In this document: piece after piece, positions 33,619 through 42,368 of the stretch | How the letters are laid out: every line of letters starts with the position of its first letter | Position numbering within the stretch: position 1 is the first letter of the stretch | Source: Streptomyces koelreuteriae | GTDB lineage: Bacteria; Actinomycetota; Actinomycetes; Streptomycetales; Streptomycetaceae | Reading direction: 5' to 3' | DNA length: 64,000 bases | Assembly: GCF_018604545.1 (NCBI RefSeq) | Contig: NZ_CP075896.1 | Span: 4,030,001-4,094,000 of the forward strand | Position numbers and translations under genes: made by a program | The notes under the pieces: generated by a model | Databases searched by the model: none | The model's input: the letters and a program-made list of their open reading frames with translations, nothing else | Told to the model about the DNA's origin: nothing

Positions 33619-34590
33619 CTACAAGCCGCCCTCAGTCATTCCGTGCACGGCCGGGATCGTCCCCAGTCGGCCCTTCTGGAAGTCCTCGAACGCCTGCTGG
33701 AGTTCCTCACGGGTGTTCATGACGAACGGGCCGTAGTGGGCCATGGGTTCGCGGATCGGCTGGCCGCCGAGCAGGACGACTTCCATGTCCGGCGTGTTGG
33801 AGTCCTGCTTCTCGTCCGCGCGGACGGTCAGCGAGGAGCCCGCGCCGAAGACGGCCGTCTGGCCCGTGTGGACCGGGCGGCGGTCCGCGCCGACGCTGCC
33901 CCGGCCGGCCAGGACGTACGCCAGGCCGTTGAAGTCCTCACGCCACGGCAGGGTGAGCTCCGCACCCGGCGCGAGGGTCGCGTGGACCATCGTGATCGGG
34001 GTGTGCGTGACGCCCGGGCCCGCGTGCCCGTCCAGCTCACCGGCGATGATCCGCAGCAGCGCCCCGCCGTCGGGCGTGGTGAGCAGTTGGACGTTTCCAC
34101 CCCTGATGTCCTGGTACCTCGGCGCCATCATCTTGTCCTTGGCCGGGAGGTTCACCCACAGCTGGAGGCCGTGGAAGAGCCCGCCGGACATGACGAGATG
34201 CTCCGGTGGGGCCTCGATGTGCAGCAGGCCCGAGCCGGCCGTCATCCACTGGGTGTCGCCGTTGGTGATGGTGCCGCCGCCACCCTGGCTGTCCTGGTGG
34301 TCGAAGATCCCGTCGATGATGTACGTGACGGTCTCGAAGCCGCGGTGCGGGTGCCAGGGCGTGCCCTTGGGCTCACCCGGCGCGTACTCCACCTCGCCCA
34401 TCTGGTCCATCATGATGAACGGGTCGAGATGACGGTAGTTGATCCCCGCGAACGCCCGGCGCACCGGGAAGCCCTCGCCCTCGAAACCGCTGGGAGCGGT
34501 CGTGACGGCGAGCACGGGACGTGCCACGGCGTCGGTCGGCGCGGTCACGCGGGGCAGCGTCAACGGGTTCTCGACGGTCACTGCAGGCAT
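33619..34590 (-). CDS. Pirin-family protein
   Basis: 323 residues from MPAVTVENPLTLP, preceded by CGAGGAGG. The pirin cupin metal site is intact: PHRGFETVTYIIDGIFDHQDSQG and MTAGSGLLHIEAPPEHL, with a second cupin domain from about 180. Pirins bind iron and several have quercetinase activity or act as redox regulators. It stands alone in this window. Confidence 0.92.
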   Translation of the reverse strand: MPAVTVENPLTLPRVTAPTDAVARPVLAVTTAPSGFEGEGFPVRRAFAGINYRHLDPFIMMDQMGEVEYAPGEPKGTPWHPHRGFETVTYIIDGIFDHQDSQGGGGTITNGDTQWMTAGSGLLHIEAPPEHLVMSGGLFHGLQLWVNLPAKDKMMAPRYQDIRGGNVQLLTTPDGGALLRIIAGELDGHAGPGVTHTPITMVHATLAPGAELTLPWREDFNGLAYVLAGRGSVGADRRPVHTGQTAVFGAGSSLTVRADEKQDSNTPDMEVVLLGGQPIREPMAHYGPFVMNTREELQQAFEDFQKGRLGTIPAVHGMTEGGL

Positions 34591-34728
34591 GTCGGTTCCT
34601 CCTCGTGTATGCCCAAGTTTAGTTGAGCGTTGAACTTTCTGCCACCCCAAACAGAGAAAACCGGGAGGACATTCCCAGCGGAGGACGGCCCGAACCCCGG
34701 GAGACCGATACGGACACCGGCATGACGG

Positions 34729-34761
34729 AAGGCCGACACCCCGCAGTGGGGTGCCGGCCTT
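34729..34761 (-). terminator. Terminator downstream of the TetR-linked MFS gene
   Basis: AAGGCCGACACCCC (34729-34742) pairs with GGGGTGCCGGCCTT (34748-34761), one G-T pair, 12 bp past the transporter stop. Confidence 0.82.
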
Positions 34762-34773
34762 CGTCCGCCGAGG

Positions 34774-36273
34774 TCAGGCAGCCAGCCGGTGCTCCTCATT
34801 CTCGGCCCCGGAGGGCTCGGCCTTGCGGTCCCGCATCACCAGCGTGGCCACCACGGCCGCCGCCAGGACACCGATCGCGCTGATCGTGAAGGTCGTCGAC
34901 ATCGAGGCGGTGAAGGCCTCACGGGCCGCCCGGACCAGACCCGCGTCACCTCCGGCGACCGCCAGGGCCCCGCCGATCGACTCCTTGGCCTGCTCGGGGG
35001 CGCCGGCCGGCATCGCGTCGGCGTAGCCGCTGGAGAGCAGGGAGCCGAGGATCGCGATACCGAGGGCGGTGCCGGACTGCTGGATCGTGTCGTTGAGGGC
35101 CGAGCCGACGCCCGCCTTGTCCTCGGGGATGGTGCCCATCAGCGCGGCCACCGCGGCCGGCATCGCGAGGCCCGCACCGAGGCCCAGGATCCCGAGCGCC
35201 ACGGCCGGGACGGTGAACCCGCTGTCGGCGCTGAGCGTGGTCAGCAGCCCGAAGGAGGCGGCCATCAGCAGCATCCCGGCGAGGATGACGACCCGGTTGC
35301 CGGCCTTCACGGCGAGCTGGGCCCCGGCGGCGTTGCCGGCCAGCGCGGCCACGGCCAGCGGCAGGAAGGCCAGGCCCGCCTTGACGGCGGAGTAGCCGAG
35401 CACGAACTGGAGGTACTGGGTCAGGACCAGCAGCAGTCCGGCGTTGCCGATCTGGACGAGCGACAGGGAGAGCGAGCCCCCGCTGAAGTTGCGGTTCTTG
35501 AAGAGGACCAGCGGGACCATCGGCGAGGCGGTGACGTTCTCCCAGATCACGAAGCCGGCCAGGGCGGCCACCGCGACGGCCAGGACGAGCAGGGAGCGGC
35601 CTTCGAAGGCGCCGTGCTGCGGAATCTCGATGATCCACCAGACCAGGGCCGTCATGCCCACCGCGGACAGCACCGCGCCCAGCGGGTCCGGCTTCTGCCA
35701 CGGCGCCTTGGACTCCGGCATCAGCAGCACACCGGCCAGCAGCGCCAGCGCGACGATCGGCACGTTGATCAGGAAGACGGCCTGCCAGGCGAAGTGGTCG
35801 ATCAGCACACCGCCGAGGACCGGGCTGCCGACCAGCCCCAGCATCGACACCGAACCCCAGGCCGCCATCGCCTTGGGCCGCTCGTCCTCCTCGAAGACGG
35901 TGATCAGGATGGACAGCGTCGACGGCATGATCAGCGCACCGCCGACCCCCATCACGATCCGCACCGCGATCAGCTCACCGGGAGTGGAGCAGAACACCGC
36001 CCCCATCGAGGCCGCCCCGAAGAGCAGCAGGCCGATCAGCATCACCTTCCGGCGCCCGAAGCGGTCTCCCAGGCTTCCCGAGGTCAGCAGCAGTCCGGCG
36101 AAGACCAGGATGTAGGAGTCGAGGATCCACTGCATGCTCTGGGCGCTCGCCCCGATGTCCTCGGTCAGCGTGGGCACCGCCACCGTCAGCGCCATGTTGT
36201 CGACGACCAGCACGAGCGTGCTGAGGCAGAGCACCACCAGGATCCACCAGCGGCGTGGATTACGAGCGTCCAT
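34774..36273 (-). CDS. MFS multidrug exporter (EmrB/QacA type, 14 helices)
   Basis: 499 residues with the DHA2-family signature: LVLVVDNMALTVAVPTLTEDIGASAQSMQWILDSYIL, SLGDRFGRRKVMLIG, and SPVLGGVLIDHFAWQAVFLINVP. Exports hydrophobic drugs by proton antiport. The ATG is preceded by GGGAGGGGA. The divergent TetR regulator and the operator cluster in the 144-bp gap indicate drug-inducible control. Confidence 0.9.
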   Translation of the reverse strand: MDARNPRRWWILVVLCLSTLVLVVDNMALTVAVPTLTEDIGASAQSMQWILDSYILVFAGLLLTSGSLGDRFGRRKVMLIGLLLFGAASMGAVFCSTPGELIAVRIVMGVGGALIMPSTLSILITVFEEDERPKAMAAWGSVSMLGLVGSPVLGGVLIDHFAWQAVFLINVPIVALALLAGVLLMPESKAPWQKPDPLGAVLSAVGMTALVWWIIEIPQHGAFEGRSLLVLAVAVAALAGFVIWENVTASPMVPLVLFKNRNFSGGSLSLSLVQIGNAGLLLVLTQYLQFVLGYSAVKAGLAFLPLAVAALAGNAAGAQLAVKAGNRVVILAGMLLMAASFGLLTTLSADSGFTVPAVALGILGLGAGLAMPAAVAALMGTIPEDKAGVGSALNDTIQQSGTALGIAILGSLLSSGYADAMPAGAPEQAKESIGGALAVAGGDAGLVRAAREAFTASMSTTFTISAIGVLAAAVVATLVMRDRKAEPSGAENEEHRLAA

Positions 36274-36308
36274 TTCCGTTTCCCCTCCCGCGAACACCGT
36301 TCCTTCGA

Positions 36309-36386
36309 TGCGCACACTGTACGCACAGCGGAACAGTGTGCGCAACCCTTGAGTTCTGTACGCTGAATGCGCACGCTGTTCGCACA
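36309..36386. promoter_or_regulatory. Three TetR operator-like sites between exporter and regulator
   Basis: Near-palindromic 17-mers of the pattern TGCGYACASTGTRCGCA occur at 36309-36325, 36328-36344 (weaker left half) and 36368-36384. The first and third are also a 19-bp direct repeat (TGCGCACACTGTACGCACA with two differences). Sites cover both divergent promoters, as expected for TetR autorepression and exporter repression. Confidence 0.78.
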
Positions 36387-36417
36387 GGGCCGGAGCCGAG
36401 CGCCAGGAGGAGTGTCG

Positions 36418-37158
36418 ATGCCGAAGAGCACGAAGACGACGGAGAAGAACCCGATCCCATCCGTATGGACCCGCGAGCAGCGCCGCTCCGACCAGCCCGC
36501 GCTCAGCAGGGACGCGATCGTGCGGGAGGCGATCGCGATGCTCGACGCCGACGGCATCGAGGCGCTCAGCATGCGCAAGCTCGGCGCCCGCCTGAACGCC
36601 GGCGCGACCTCCCTGTACCGGCACGTCGCCACGAAGGACGAGCTGATGGAGCTGGCGGTGGACGAGGTCGCCGCCGAGATCCACGTCCCCCAGGCCAGCG
36701 GCCCCGACTGGCGCGCGGCGGTGACCGAGGCCGCGGGGTCCTTCCGTACGACGGCGCTACGGCACCCCTGGCTGACCCTGGTCCTGGGCCAGGCCGGGCT
36801 CGCCTACCTCGGGCCCAACTACATGACCTTCTCCGAGCGGCTCGCGGCGCTGTTCACCGCGGCGGGGTTCCCCGAGCCGGACCGCGCGATCGACGCGGTC
36901 TTCTCGTACGTCATCGGCATGTCCACGACGGAGGCCGCCTGGCTCACCACGGTCGCCCGGTCCGGCGAGACCGAGTCGGAGTTCGTCGCGCGGCTGCTGC
37001 CCGCGGCCCGGGAGGCCTCCGCCGACTACGACCACCTGGCGGCAGCCGACGCGAGGAACGCCGGCCAGACCATCGACCCCGCCAAGATCCGGGACGACAA
37101 ATTCACCTACGGCCTGGAGGTCGTCCTGGACGGCCTGGCGCTACGCCTGCCGAAATAG
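36418..37158 (+). CDS. TetR-family repressor
   Basis: 246 residues; ATG preceded by AGGAGG. Helix-turn-helix IVREAIAMLDADGIEALSMRKLGARLNAGATSLYRHVATKDELMELAVDEV, then a TetR_C-type ligand domain (about 100-240). It is divergent from the exporter, a drug-sensing repressor arrangement; the ligand is unknown. Confidence 0.92.
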   Translation: MPKSTKTTEKNPIPSVWTREQRRSDQPALSRDAIVREAIAMLDADGIEALSMRKLGARLNAGATSLYRHVATKDELMELAVDEVAAEIHVPQASGPDWRAAVTEAAGSFRTTALRHPWLTLVLGQAGLAYLGPNYMTFSERLAALFTAAGFPEPDRAIDAVFSYVIGMSTTEAAWLTTVARSGETESEFVARLLPAAREASADYDHLAAADARNAGQTIDPAKIRDDKFTYGLEVVLDGLALRLPK

Positions 37159-37163
37159 GCAGG

Positions 37164-37631
37164 TCAGCCGCCGTACATCCGGCGCATCGCGAACTCGACC
37201 ATCTGCTCGACGGCCTTCGCGTCGAACACCATCCGGTGCTCGCCCTCCATGTCGAGGACGAACCCGTAGCCGGTCGGCAGCAGGTCCAGCACCTCGGAAC
37301 CGGTGATCACGAAGTACTTGGACTCCTTGCCCGCGTACCGGCGCAGCTCCTTGAGGGTGCTGAACATCGGGATCACCGGCTGCTGGGTGTTGTGCAGCGC
37401 GAGGAAGCCGGGGTTGTCGCCGCGCGGGCAGTAGACCTTCGACGTCGCGAAGGCCTGCTGGAAATCCTCCGCCGCCATCTGCCCGGTCGTGAACGCGCGC
37501 ACCGCGTCCGTGAGCGAAGGCGGGGACGGCTCGGGGTACAGCGGCGGCTGCTGCCCGTACCCGCCGGACATCGGCTGCTGCGGAGGGGCGTACTGCCCTT
37601 GCGGGCCCGCTGTCTGGTCGTAGCCGTACAT
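37164..37631 (-). CDS. SseB-family protein
   Basis: 155 residues. A Gly/Pro/Gln-rich N-terminus (about 1-35) precedes an SseB-type domain: DAVRAFTTGQMAAEDFQQAFATSKVYCP ... FLALHNTQQPVIPMFSTLKELRRYAGKES ... GYGFVLDMEGEHRMVFDAKAV. SseB-like domains are small fold units found singly in many actinobacteria, often near ESX-type genes, but no such genes are seen here. It is convergent with the TetR gene (5-bp gap). Confidence 0.8.
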   Translation of the reverse strand: MYGYDQTAGPQGQYAPPQQPMSGGYGQQPPLYPEPSPPSLTDAVRAFTTGQMAAEDFQQAFATSKVYCPRGDNPGFLALHNTQQPVIPMFSTLKELRRYAGKESKYFVITGSEVLDLLPTGYGFVLDMEGEHRMVFDAKAVEQMVEFAMRRMYGG

Positions 37632-37750
37632 GGGCGCAAGCGTACCGAGAGCGGCGGGGCGCCAGGGCCGGTACACCGGCCCTGGCGAATCGACAGTGAC
37701 TCGACAGCGACTTGACAGCCGCGGCTATGGATTGCCGCGGCCGCCGCTCA

Positions 37751-37756
37751 TAGCGT
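37751..37756 (+). promoter_or_regulatory. -10 element, leaderless promoter of the lipoprotein dioxygenase
   Basis: TAGCGT ends 7 nt before the ATG at 37764, with no ribosome site. Confidence 0.5.
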
Positions 37757-37763
37757 CGGTGTC

Positions 37764-38609
37764 ATGAACGGACGCCATGCCGAGGACCGCCACGAACACG
37801 ACAGAGGCCTCTCCTACGACCTCCCCGTCCTGGCCCGCCGCCGGATGATCCGGCTGATGGCGGGCGCGGGGCTGATCCCGTTGGTGGGCTGCACGCAGGA
37901 GGAGAAGAACTCGGCGTCGCCCTCGTCGTCCGGCACGTCCGGCGAGTCCGGCGCCTGCGCGGAGATCCCCGAGGAGACGGCCGGCCCCTTCCCGGGCGAC
38001 GGGTCGAACGGCGTGAACGTCCTGAAGGAGAGCGGGGTCGTCCGCCGCGACATCACACGGAGCTTCGGCGACTCCGCGGGCGGCACCGCCGAGGGCATAC
38101 CCCTGACGATCACGCTGACGGTGGTGGACGCGGCCTCCGGCTGCGGCGCCCCGAAGCGGGGAGCGGCCGTCTACGTCTGGCACTGCGACCGGGACGGCGC
38201 CTACTCCCTGTACTCGGAGGGCGTCACCGAGGAGAACTACCTGCGCGGCGTCCAGGAGACCGACGACGCGGGGCGGGTCACCTTCACCAGCGTCTTCCCC
38301 GGCTGCTACCAGGGCCGCTGGCCGCACATCCACTTCGAGGTCTACGCCAGCCTGGCCGACGCCACGGCGACCACGGCGATCACGAACACCTCGCAGCTCG
38401 CCTTCCCGAAGGACGTCTGCGAGGCGGTGTACGCCACGGACGGCTACGAGGAGAGCGTCCGGAACCTGAGCGGTCTCTCCCTGGAGAGCGACGGCGTCTT
38501 CGGCGACGGGCACGAGCGGCAACTGGCCGCGATGAAGGGCGGTACGGGGAGCGGCGGGGGCGGGGACGGCGGGGGCGGCTACACCGCGACACTGACCGTT
38601 CCGGTGTGA
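37764..38609 (+). CDS. Exported lipoprotein intradiol-dioxygenase-like protein
   Basis: 281 residues. The export signal LARRRMIRLMAGAGLIPLVGC combines a twin-arginine-like motif with a lipobox (LVGC), so it is probably a Tat lipoprotein. The domain has ETAGPFPGDGSNG, YVWHCDRDGAYSLYSEG and GCYQGRWPHIHFEVYA, with Tyr and His ligands in place. It is a paralogue of the dioxygenase at 25842-26801 but lacks the Gly/Pro insert and ends in a Gly-rich tail plus a Cys (KDVCEAVY). Confidence 0.86.
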   Translation: MNGRHAEDRHEHDRGLSYDLPVLARRRMIRLMAGAGLIPLVGCTQEEKNSASPSSSGTSGESGACAEIPEETAGPFPGDGSNGVNVLKESGVVRRDITRSFGDSAGGTAEGIPLTITLTVVDAASGCGAPKRGAAVYVWHCDRDGAYSLYSEGVTEENYLRGVQETDDAGRVTFTSVFPGCYQGRWPHIHFEVYASLADATATTAITNTSQLAFPKDVCEAVYATDGYEESVRNLSGLSLESDGVFGDGHERQLAAMKGGTGSGGGGDGGGGYTATLTVPV

Positions 38610-38644
38610 CCTGTCACAGATGACAGGTTGGGGTTGCTTCTTAT

Positions 38645-38681
38645 TACCGACGGGTAGCATCATCGTAGCTACTTGTTGGTA
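38645..38681. promoter_or_regulatory. Paired operator upstream of the acyl-CoA dehydrogenase gene
   Basis: TACCGACGGGTA (38645-38656) and TACTTGTTGGTA (38670-38681) share TACNNGNNGGTA with 25-bp offset. The shape resembles TetR-type fatty-acid regulator sites (TAC...GTA dyads) and lies in the promoter region of the acyl-CoA dehydrogenase gene. Confidence 0.55.
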
Positions 38682-38743
38682 CGTGAACTAGCGCGAGGAT
38701 CCAGTGCCTCGCCGATCTCTCTACGGAGCCGGGAGCCGTCGCC

Positions 38744-40585
38744 ATGGGGCACTACAAGTCGAATCTCCGCGACATCGAGTTCAACCTCTTCGAAGTACTC
38801 GGGCGAGACAAGCTGTACGGCACCGGTCCGTTCGAGGAGATGGACGTCGAGACCGCGAAGAGCATCCTGGAGGAGCTGACCCGCCTCTCGGAGAACGAGC
38901 TGGCCGAGTCCTTCATCGACGCCGACCGCAACCCGCCGGTCTTCGACCCGGAGACCAACACCGCGCCGGTCCCCGCATCCTTCAAGAAGAGCTACCAGGC
39001 CTTCATGGACTCCGAGTACTGGCGCCTCGGCCTGCCCGAGGAGATCGGCGGCACCACCTCGCCCCGCTCCCTGATCTGGGCGTACGCCGAGCTGATCCTG
39101 GGCGCCAACCCGGCCGTGTGGATGTACTCCTCGGGCCCGGCCTTCGCCGGCATCCTCTTCGAGGAGGGCAACGAGGTCCAGAAGCACATAGCCAAGTTCG
39201 CCACGGAGAAGCAGTGGGGCTCCACGATGGTGCTCACCGAGCCCGACGCGGGCTCCGACGTGGGCGCCGGCCGCACCAAGGCCGTCCAGCAGGACGACGG
39301 CTCCTGGCACATCGAGGGCGTGAAGCGCTTCATCACCTCCGGTGAGCACGACATGTCGGAGAACATCCTCCACTACGTGCTGGCCCGCCCCGAGGGCGCC
39401 GGCCCCGGCACCAAGGGCCTCTCCCTCTTCCTCGTCCCGAAGTACCTCTTCGACTTCGAGACCGGCGAGCTGGGCGAGCGCAACGGCGCCTACGCCACCA
39501 ACGTCGAGCACAAGATGGGCCTGAAGGCCTCCAACACCTGCGAGATGACCTTCGGCGACCAGCACCCCGCCAAGGGCTGGCTGATCGGCGACAAGCACGA
39601 CGGCATCCGCCAGATGTTCCGCATCATCGAGTTCGCCCGCATGATGGTCGGCACGAAGGCGATCTCCACGCTCTCCACGGGCTACCTGAACGCGCTGGAG
39701 TACGCCAAGGAGCGCGTCCAGGGCCCGGACCTCGCGAACTTCATGGACAAGACCGCGCCCAAGGTCACCGTCACCCACCACCCCGACGTGCGCCGCTCGC
39801 TGATGACGCAGAAGGCGTACGCGGAGGGCATGCGCGCGCTGGTCCTCTACACCGCCTCCATCCAGGACGAGATCCAGGTCAAGGAGGCCGCGGGCGAGGA
39901 CATCTCCGCCCTGGAGGCCCTGAACGACCTGCTCCTGCCCATCGTCAAGGGCTACGGCTCCGAGAAGGGCTACGAGCAGCTCGCCCAGTCGCTGCAGACC
40001 TTCGGCGGCTCCGGCTTCCTGCAGGAGTACCCGATCGAGCAGTACATCCGGGACTCCAAGATCGACACCCTCTACGAGGGCACCACGGCGATCCAGGGCC
40101 AGGACTTCTTCTTCCGGAAGATCGTCCGCAACCAGGGCGCCGCGCTGAACTCCCTCGCCGAGGACATCAAGAAGTTCCTGGCCGTGGGCACCGGCGGCGA
40201 GGAGCTGTCGTCGGCCCGTGAGCACCTCGCCAAGGCGGCCGTCGAGCTGGAGGCCATCGTCGGCCTGATGCTGACCGACCTCGCGGCCACCGAGCAGGAC
40301 GTCAAGAACATCTACAAGGTCGGGCTCAACACGACCCGCCTGCTGATGGCCTCCGGCGACGTCATCGTCGGCTACCTCCTGCTCAAGGGCGCCTCGGTCG
40401 CCGCCGAGAAGCTGGAGGCCGCCTCCACCAAGGCGATCTCCGCCAAGGACACGGCCTTCTACCAGGGCAAGATCGCCGCAGCGAAGTTCTTCGCGGCCAA
40501 CGTCCTGCCCGGCGTCACCCTGTCCCGCAAGATCGCCGAGGGCGTCGAGCTGGACCTGATGGACCTGGACGAGGCCGCGTTCTAG
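38744..40585 (+). CDS. Acyl-CoA dehydrogenase (long, FadE5-like)
   Basis: 613 residues, longer than the standard 380-residue enzyme because of C-terminal helices, as in the FadE5-like group. Active-site regions: TEPDAGSDVGAGRTKAV (flavin/substrate loop), EEIGGTTSPRSLIWAYAEL, and YEGTTAIQGQDFFFRKIVRNQG (catalytic Glu and FAD end). It performs the first step of fatty-acyl-CoA oxidation on longer chains. A terminator follows. It is the only beta-oxidation gene in the window. Confidence 0.93.
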   Translation: MGHYKSNLRDIEFNLFEVLGRDKLYGTGPFEEMDVETAKSILEELTRLSENELAESFIDADRNPPVFDPETNTAPVPASFKKSYQAFMDSEYWRLGLPEEIGGTTSPRSLIWAYAELILGANPAVWMYSSGPAFAGILFEEGNEVQKHIAKFATEKQWGSTMVLTEPDAGSDVGAGRTKAVQQDDGSWHIEGVKRFITSGEHDMSENILHYVLARPEGAGPGTKGLSLFLVPKYLFDFETGELGERNGAYATNVEHKMGLKASNTCEMTFGDQHPAKGWLIGDKHDGIRQMFRIIEFARMMVGTKAISTLSTGYLNALEYAKERVQGPDLANFMDKTAPKVTVTHHPDVRRSLMTQKAYAEGMRALVLYTASIQDEIQVKEAAGEDISALEALNDLLLPIVKGYGSEKGYEQLAQSLQTFGGSGFLQEYPIEQYIRDSKIDTLYEGTTAIQGQDFFFRKIVRNQGAALNSLAEDIKKFLAVGTGGEELSSAREHLAKAAVELEAIVGLMLTDLAATEQDVKNIYKVGLNTTRLLMASGDVIVGYLLLKGASVAAEKLEAASTKAISAKDTAFYQGKIAAAKFFAANVLPGVTLSRKIAEGVELDLMDLDEAAF

Positions 40586-40614
40586 TCCCGGACGCCTCTC
40601 TCCGTCTCTCTGTT

Positions 40615-40650
40615 CGAGGGCCTGTTCCCTTCCCCGGGAACGGGCCCTCG
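40615..40650 (+). terminator. Terminator after the acyl-CoA dehydrogenase gene
   Basis: CGAGGGCCTGTTCCC (40615-40629) pairs with GGGAACGGGCCCTCG (40636-40650), with one mismatch and a 6-base loop. Confidence 0.85.
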
Positions 40651-40658
40651 TCCGTCGT

Positions 40659-40664
40659 TAAGGT
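40659..40664 (+). promoter_or_regulatory. -10 element, leaderless promoter of the aminopeptidase
   Basis: TAAGGT ends 6 nt before the ATG at 40671; no ribosome site. Confidence 0.5.
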
Positions 40665-40670
40665 GAACCC

Positions 40671-42020
40671 ATGACCGAACCAGCCCGCCCGTCTCCCACC
40701 GCCGCCCTTGCAGCGAGCGCTTCGCGCGCACCTCTTACTTTCGACCGCGGCCACACCGACGACCTCATGAGCTTCCTGACGGCGAGCCCGTCGCCGTATC
40801 ACGCCGTGGCGACCGCCGCCGAGCGGCTGGAGAAGGCGGGCTTCCGGCAGGTCGCGGAGACGGACGCCTGGGAGGGGACGAGCGGCGGCAAGTACGTGCT
40901 GCGCGGCGGCGCGATCGTCGCCTGGTACGTGCCGGAGGGCGCCGCGCCCCACACGCCGTTCCGGATCGTCGGCGCCCACACCGACTCCCCCAACCTGCGC
41001 GTCAAGCCGCTCCCCGACAGCGGGGCGCACGGCTGGCGCCAGGTGGCCGTGGAGATCTACGGCGGGCCGCTGCTCAACTCCTGGCTGGACCGCGACCTGG
41101 GTCTCGCCGGGCGGCTGACCCTGCGCGACGGCTCGACGCGCCTGGTCGACGTGGACCGGCCGCTGCTGCGCGTCCCGCAGCTCGCCATCCACCTGGACCG
41201 CACGGTGACGGCGGACGGCCTCAAGCTCGACAAGCAGCGGCACATGCAGCCGATCTGGGGCCTGGGCAACGACGTGCGCGACGGCGACCTGATCGCCTTC
41301 CTGGAGGAGACGGCCGGCATCCCCGCGGGCGAGGTCACCGGCTGGGACCTCATGACGCACTCCGTGGAACCGCCCGCCTACCTGGGCCGCGACCGCGAGC
41401 TGCTGGCGGGCCCGCGCATGGACAACCTGCTCTCGGTGCACGCCGGTACGGCGGCCCTCGCCGCCGTGGCCTCCGGCGCGTCGAGCCTGGCGTCCATCCC
41501 GGTCCTGGCCGCCTTCGACCACGAGGAGAACGGCTCCCAGTCGGACACCGGCGCGGACGGGCCGCTGCTCGGCAGCGTGCTGGAGCGCTCGGTGTTCGCC
41601 CGCGGCGGCTCCTACGAGGACCGCGCCCGCGCCTTCGCCGGCACGGTCTGCCTGTCCTCCGACACGGGCCACGCCGTCCACCCCAACTACGCGGAGCGGC
41701 ACGACCCGACGCACCACCCACGTGTCAACGGCGGCCCGATCCTCAAGGTCAACGTCAACAACCGCTATGCCACGGACGGTTCGGGCCGCGCGGAGTTCAC
41801 GGCGGCCTGCGAGGCGGCCGGCGTGCCGTTCCAGTCCTTCGTCTCCAACAACGCCATGCCCTGCGGCACCACGATCGGCCCGATCACCGCCGCCCGGCAC
41901 GGCATCAAGACCGTCGACATCGGCGTGGCCATCCTGTCGATGCACAGCGCCCGCGAACTGTGCGGCGCCGACGACCCGTTCCTCCTCGCGAACGCCCTGA
42001 CGGCGTTTCTGGAGAGGTAG
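40671..42020 (+). CDS. M18-family aminopeptidase (aspartyl aminopeptidase type)
   Basis: 449 residues. Metal ligands of the M18 family are recognisable: VGAHTDSPNLRVKP (His, Asp), AFDHEENGSQSDTGADGP (Glu), SSDTGHAVHPNY (Asp/His) and the terminal VAILSMHSARELCGADD (His). Cytoplasmic exopeptidase that removes N-terminal acidic residues in characterised members. About 45 residues longer than a minimal M18 domain because of a low-complexity N-terminus (TEPARPSPTAALAASAS). Confidence 0.93.
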   Translation: MTEPARPSPTAALAASASRAPLTFDRGHTDDLMSFLTASPSPYHAVATAAERLEKAGFRQVAETDAWEGTSGGKYVLRGGAIVAWYVPEGAAPHTPFRIVGAHTDSPNLRVKPLPDSGAHGWRQVAVEIYGGPLLNSWLDRDLGLAGRLTLRDGSTRLVDVDRPLLRVPQLAIHLDRTVTADGLKLDKQRHMQPIWGLGNDVRDGDLIAFLEETAGIPAGEVTGWDLMTHSVEPPAYLGRDRELLAGPRMDNLLSVHAGTAALAAVASGASSLASIPVLAAFDHEENGSQSDTGADGPLLGSVLERSVFARGGSYEDRARAFAGTVCLSSDTGHAVHPNYAERHDPTHHPRVNGGPILKVNVNNRYATDGSGRAEFTAACEAAGVPFQSFVSNNAMPCGTTIGPITAARHGIKTVDIGVAILSMHSARELCGADDPFLLANALTAFLER

Positions 42021-42107
42021 AACAGGCCGTCACCGCATGGGTGTTCCGCACGGGGGTACTCGGTGTGCGGGCCGGAAGGACCGGGCCGTACAGGGAGGCG
42101 ACACATC

Positions 42108-42356
42108 ATGGGCCTCGGCGGATGCATCATCCTCATCGCCGTGGGAGCCATCCTCACGTTCGCGACCGACTGGGACATGCAGGGGGTCAACCTCGACCTG
42201 GTCGGCATCATTCTGATGATCGTCGGACTGATCGGAGTCACGACGTTCAGCAGCATCGCGAGGCGCCGGCGCGTGGTGGTGCCCCCCACGACGCCGGTCG
42301 CGGACGACGGACGGCGCCACACGCGCGACGGCTACAGCGACGGATACGGAGTGTGA
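42108..42356 (+). CDS. Small membrane protein (DUF6458-like)
   Basis: 82 residues; ATG preceded by GGGAGG. Two helices (CIILIAVGAILTFATDW and LDLVGIILMIVGLIGVTTF) and a basic, disordered tail (ARRRRVVVPP). This matches the pattern of the small DUF6458-type membrane proteins common in actinobacteria; function unknown. It follows the aminopeptidase gene after 87 bp. Confidence 0.75.
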   Translation: MGLGGCIILIAVGAILTFATDWDMQGVNLDLVGIILMIVGLIGVTTFSSIARRRRVVVPPTTPVADDGRRHTRDGYSDGYGV

Positions 42357-42368
42357 CGCCCTGGCGGA

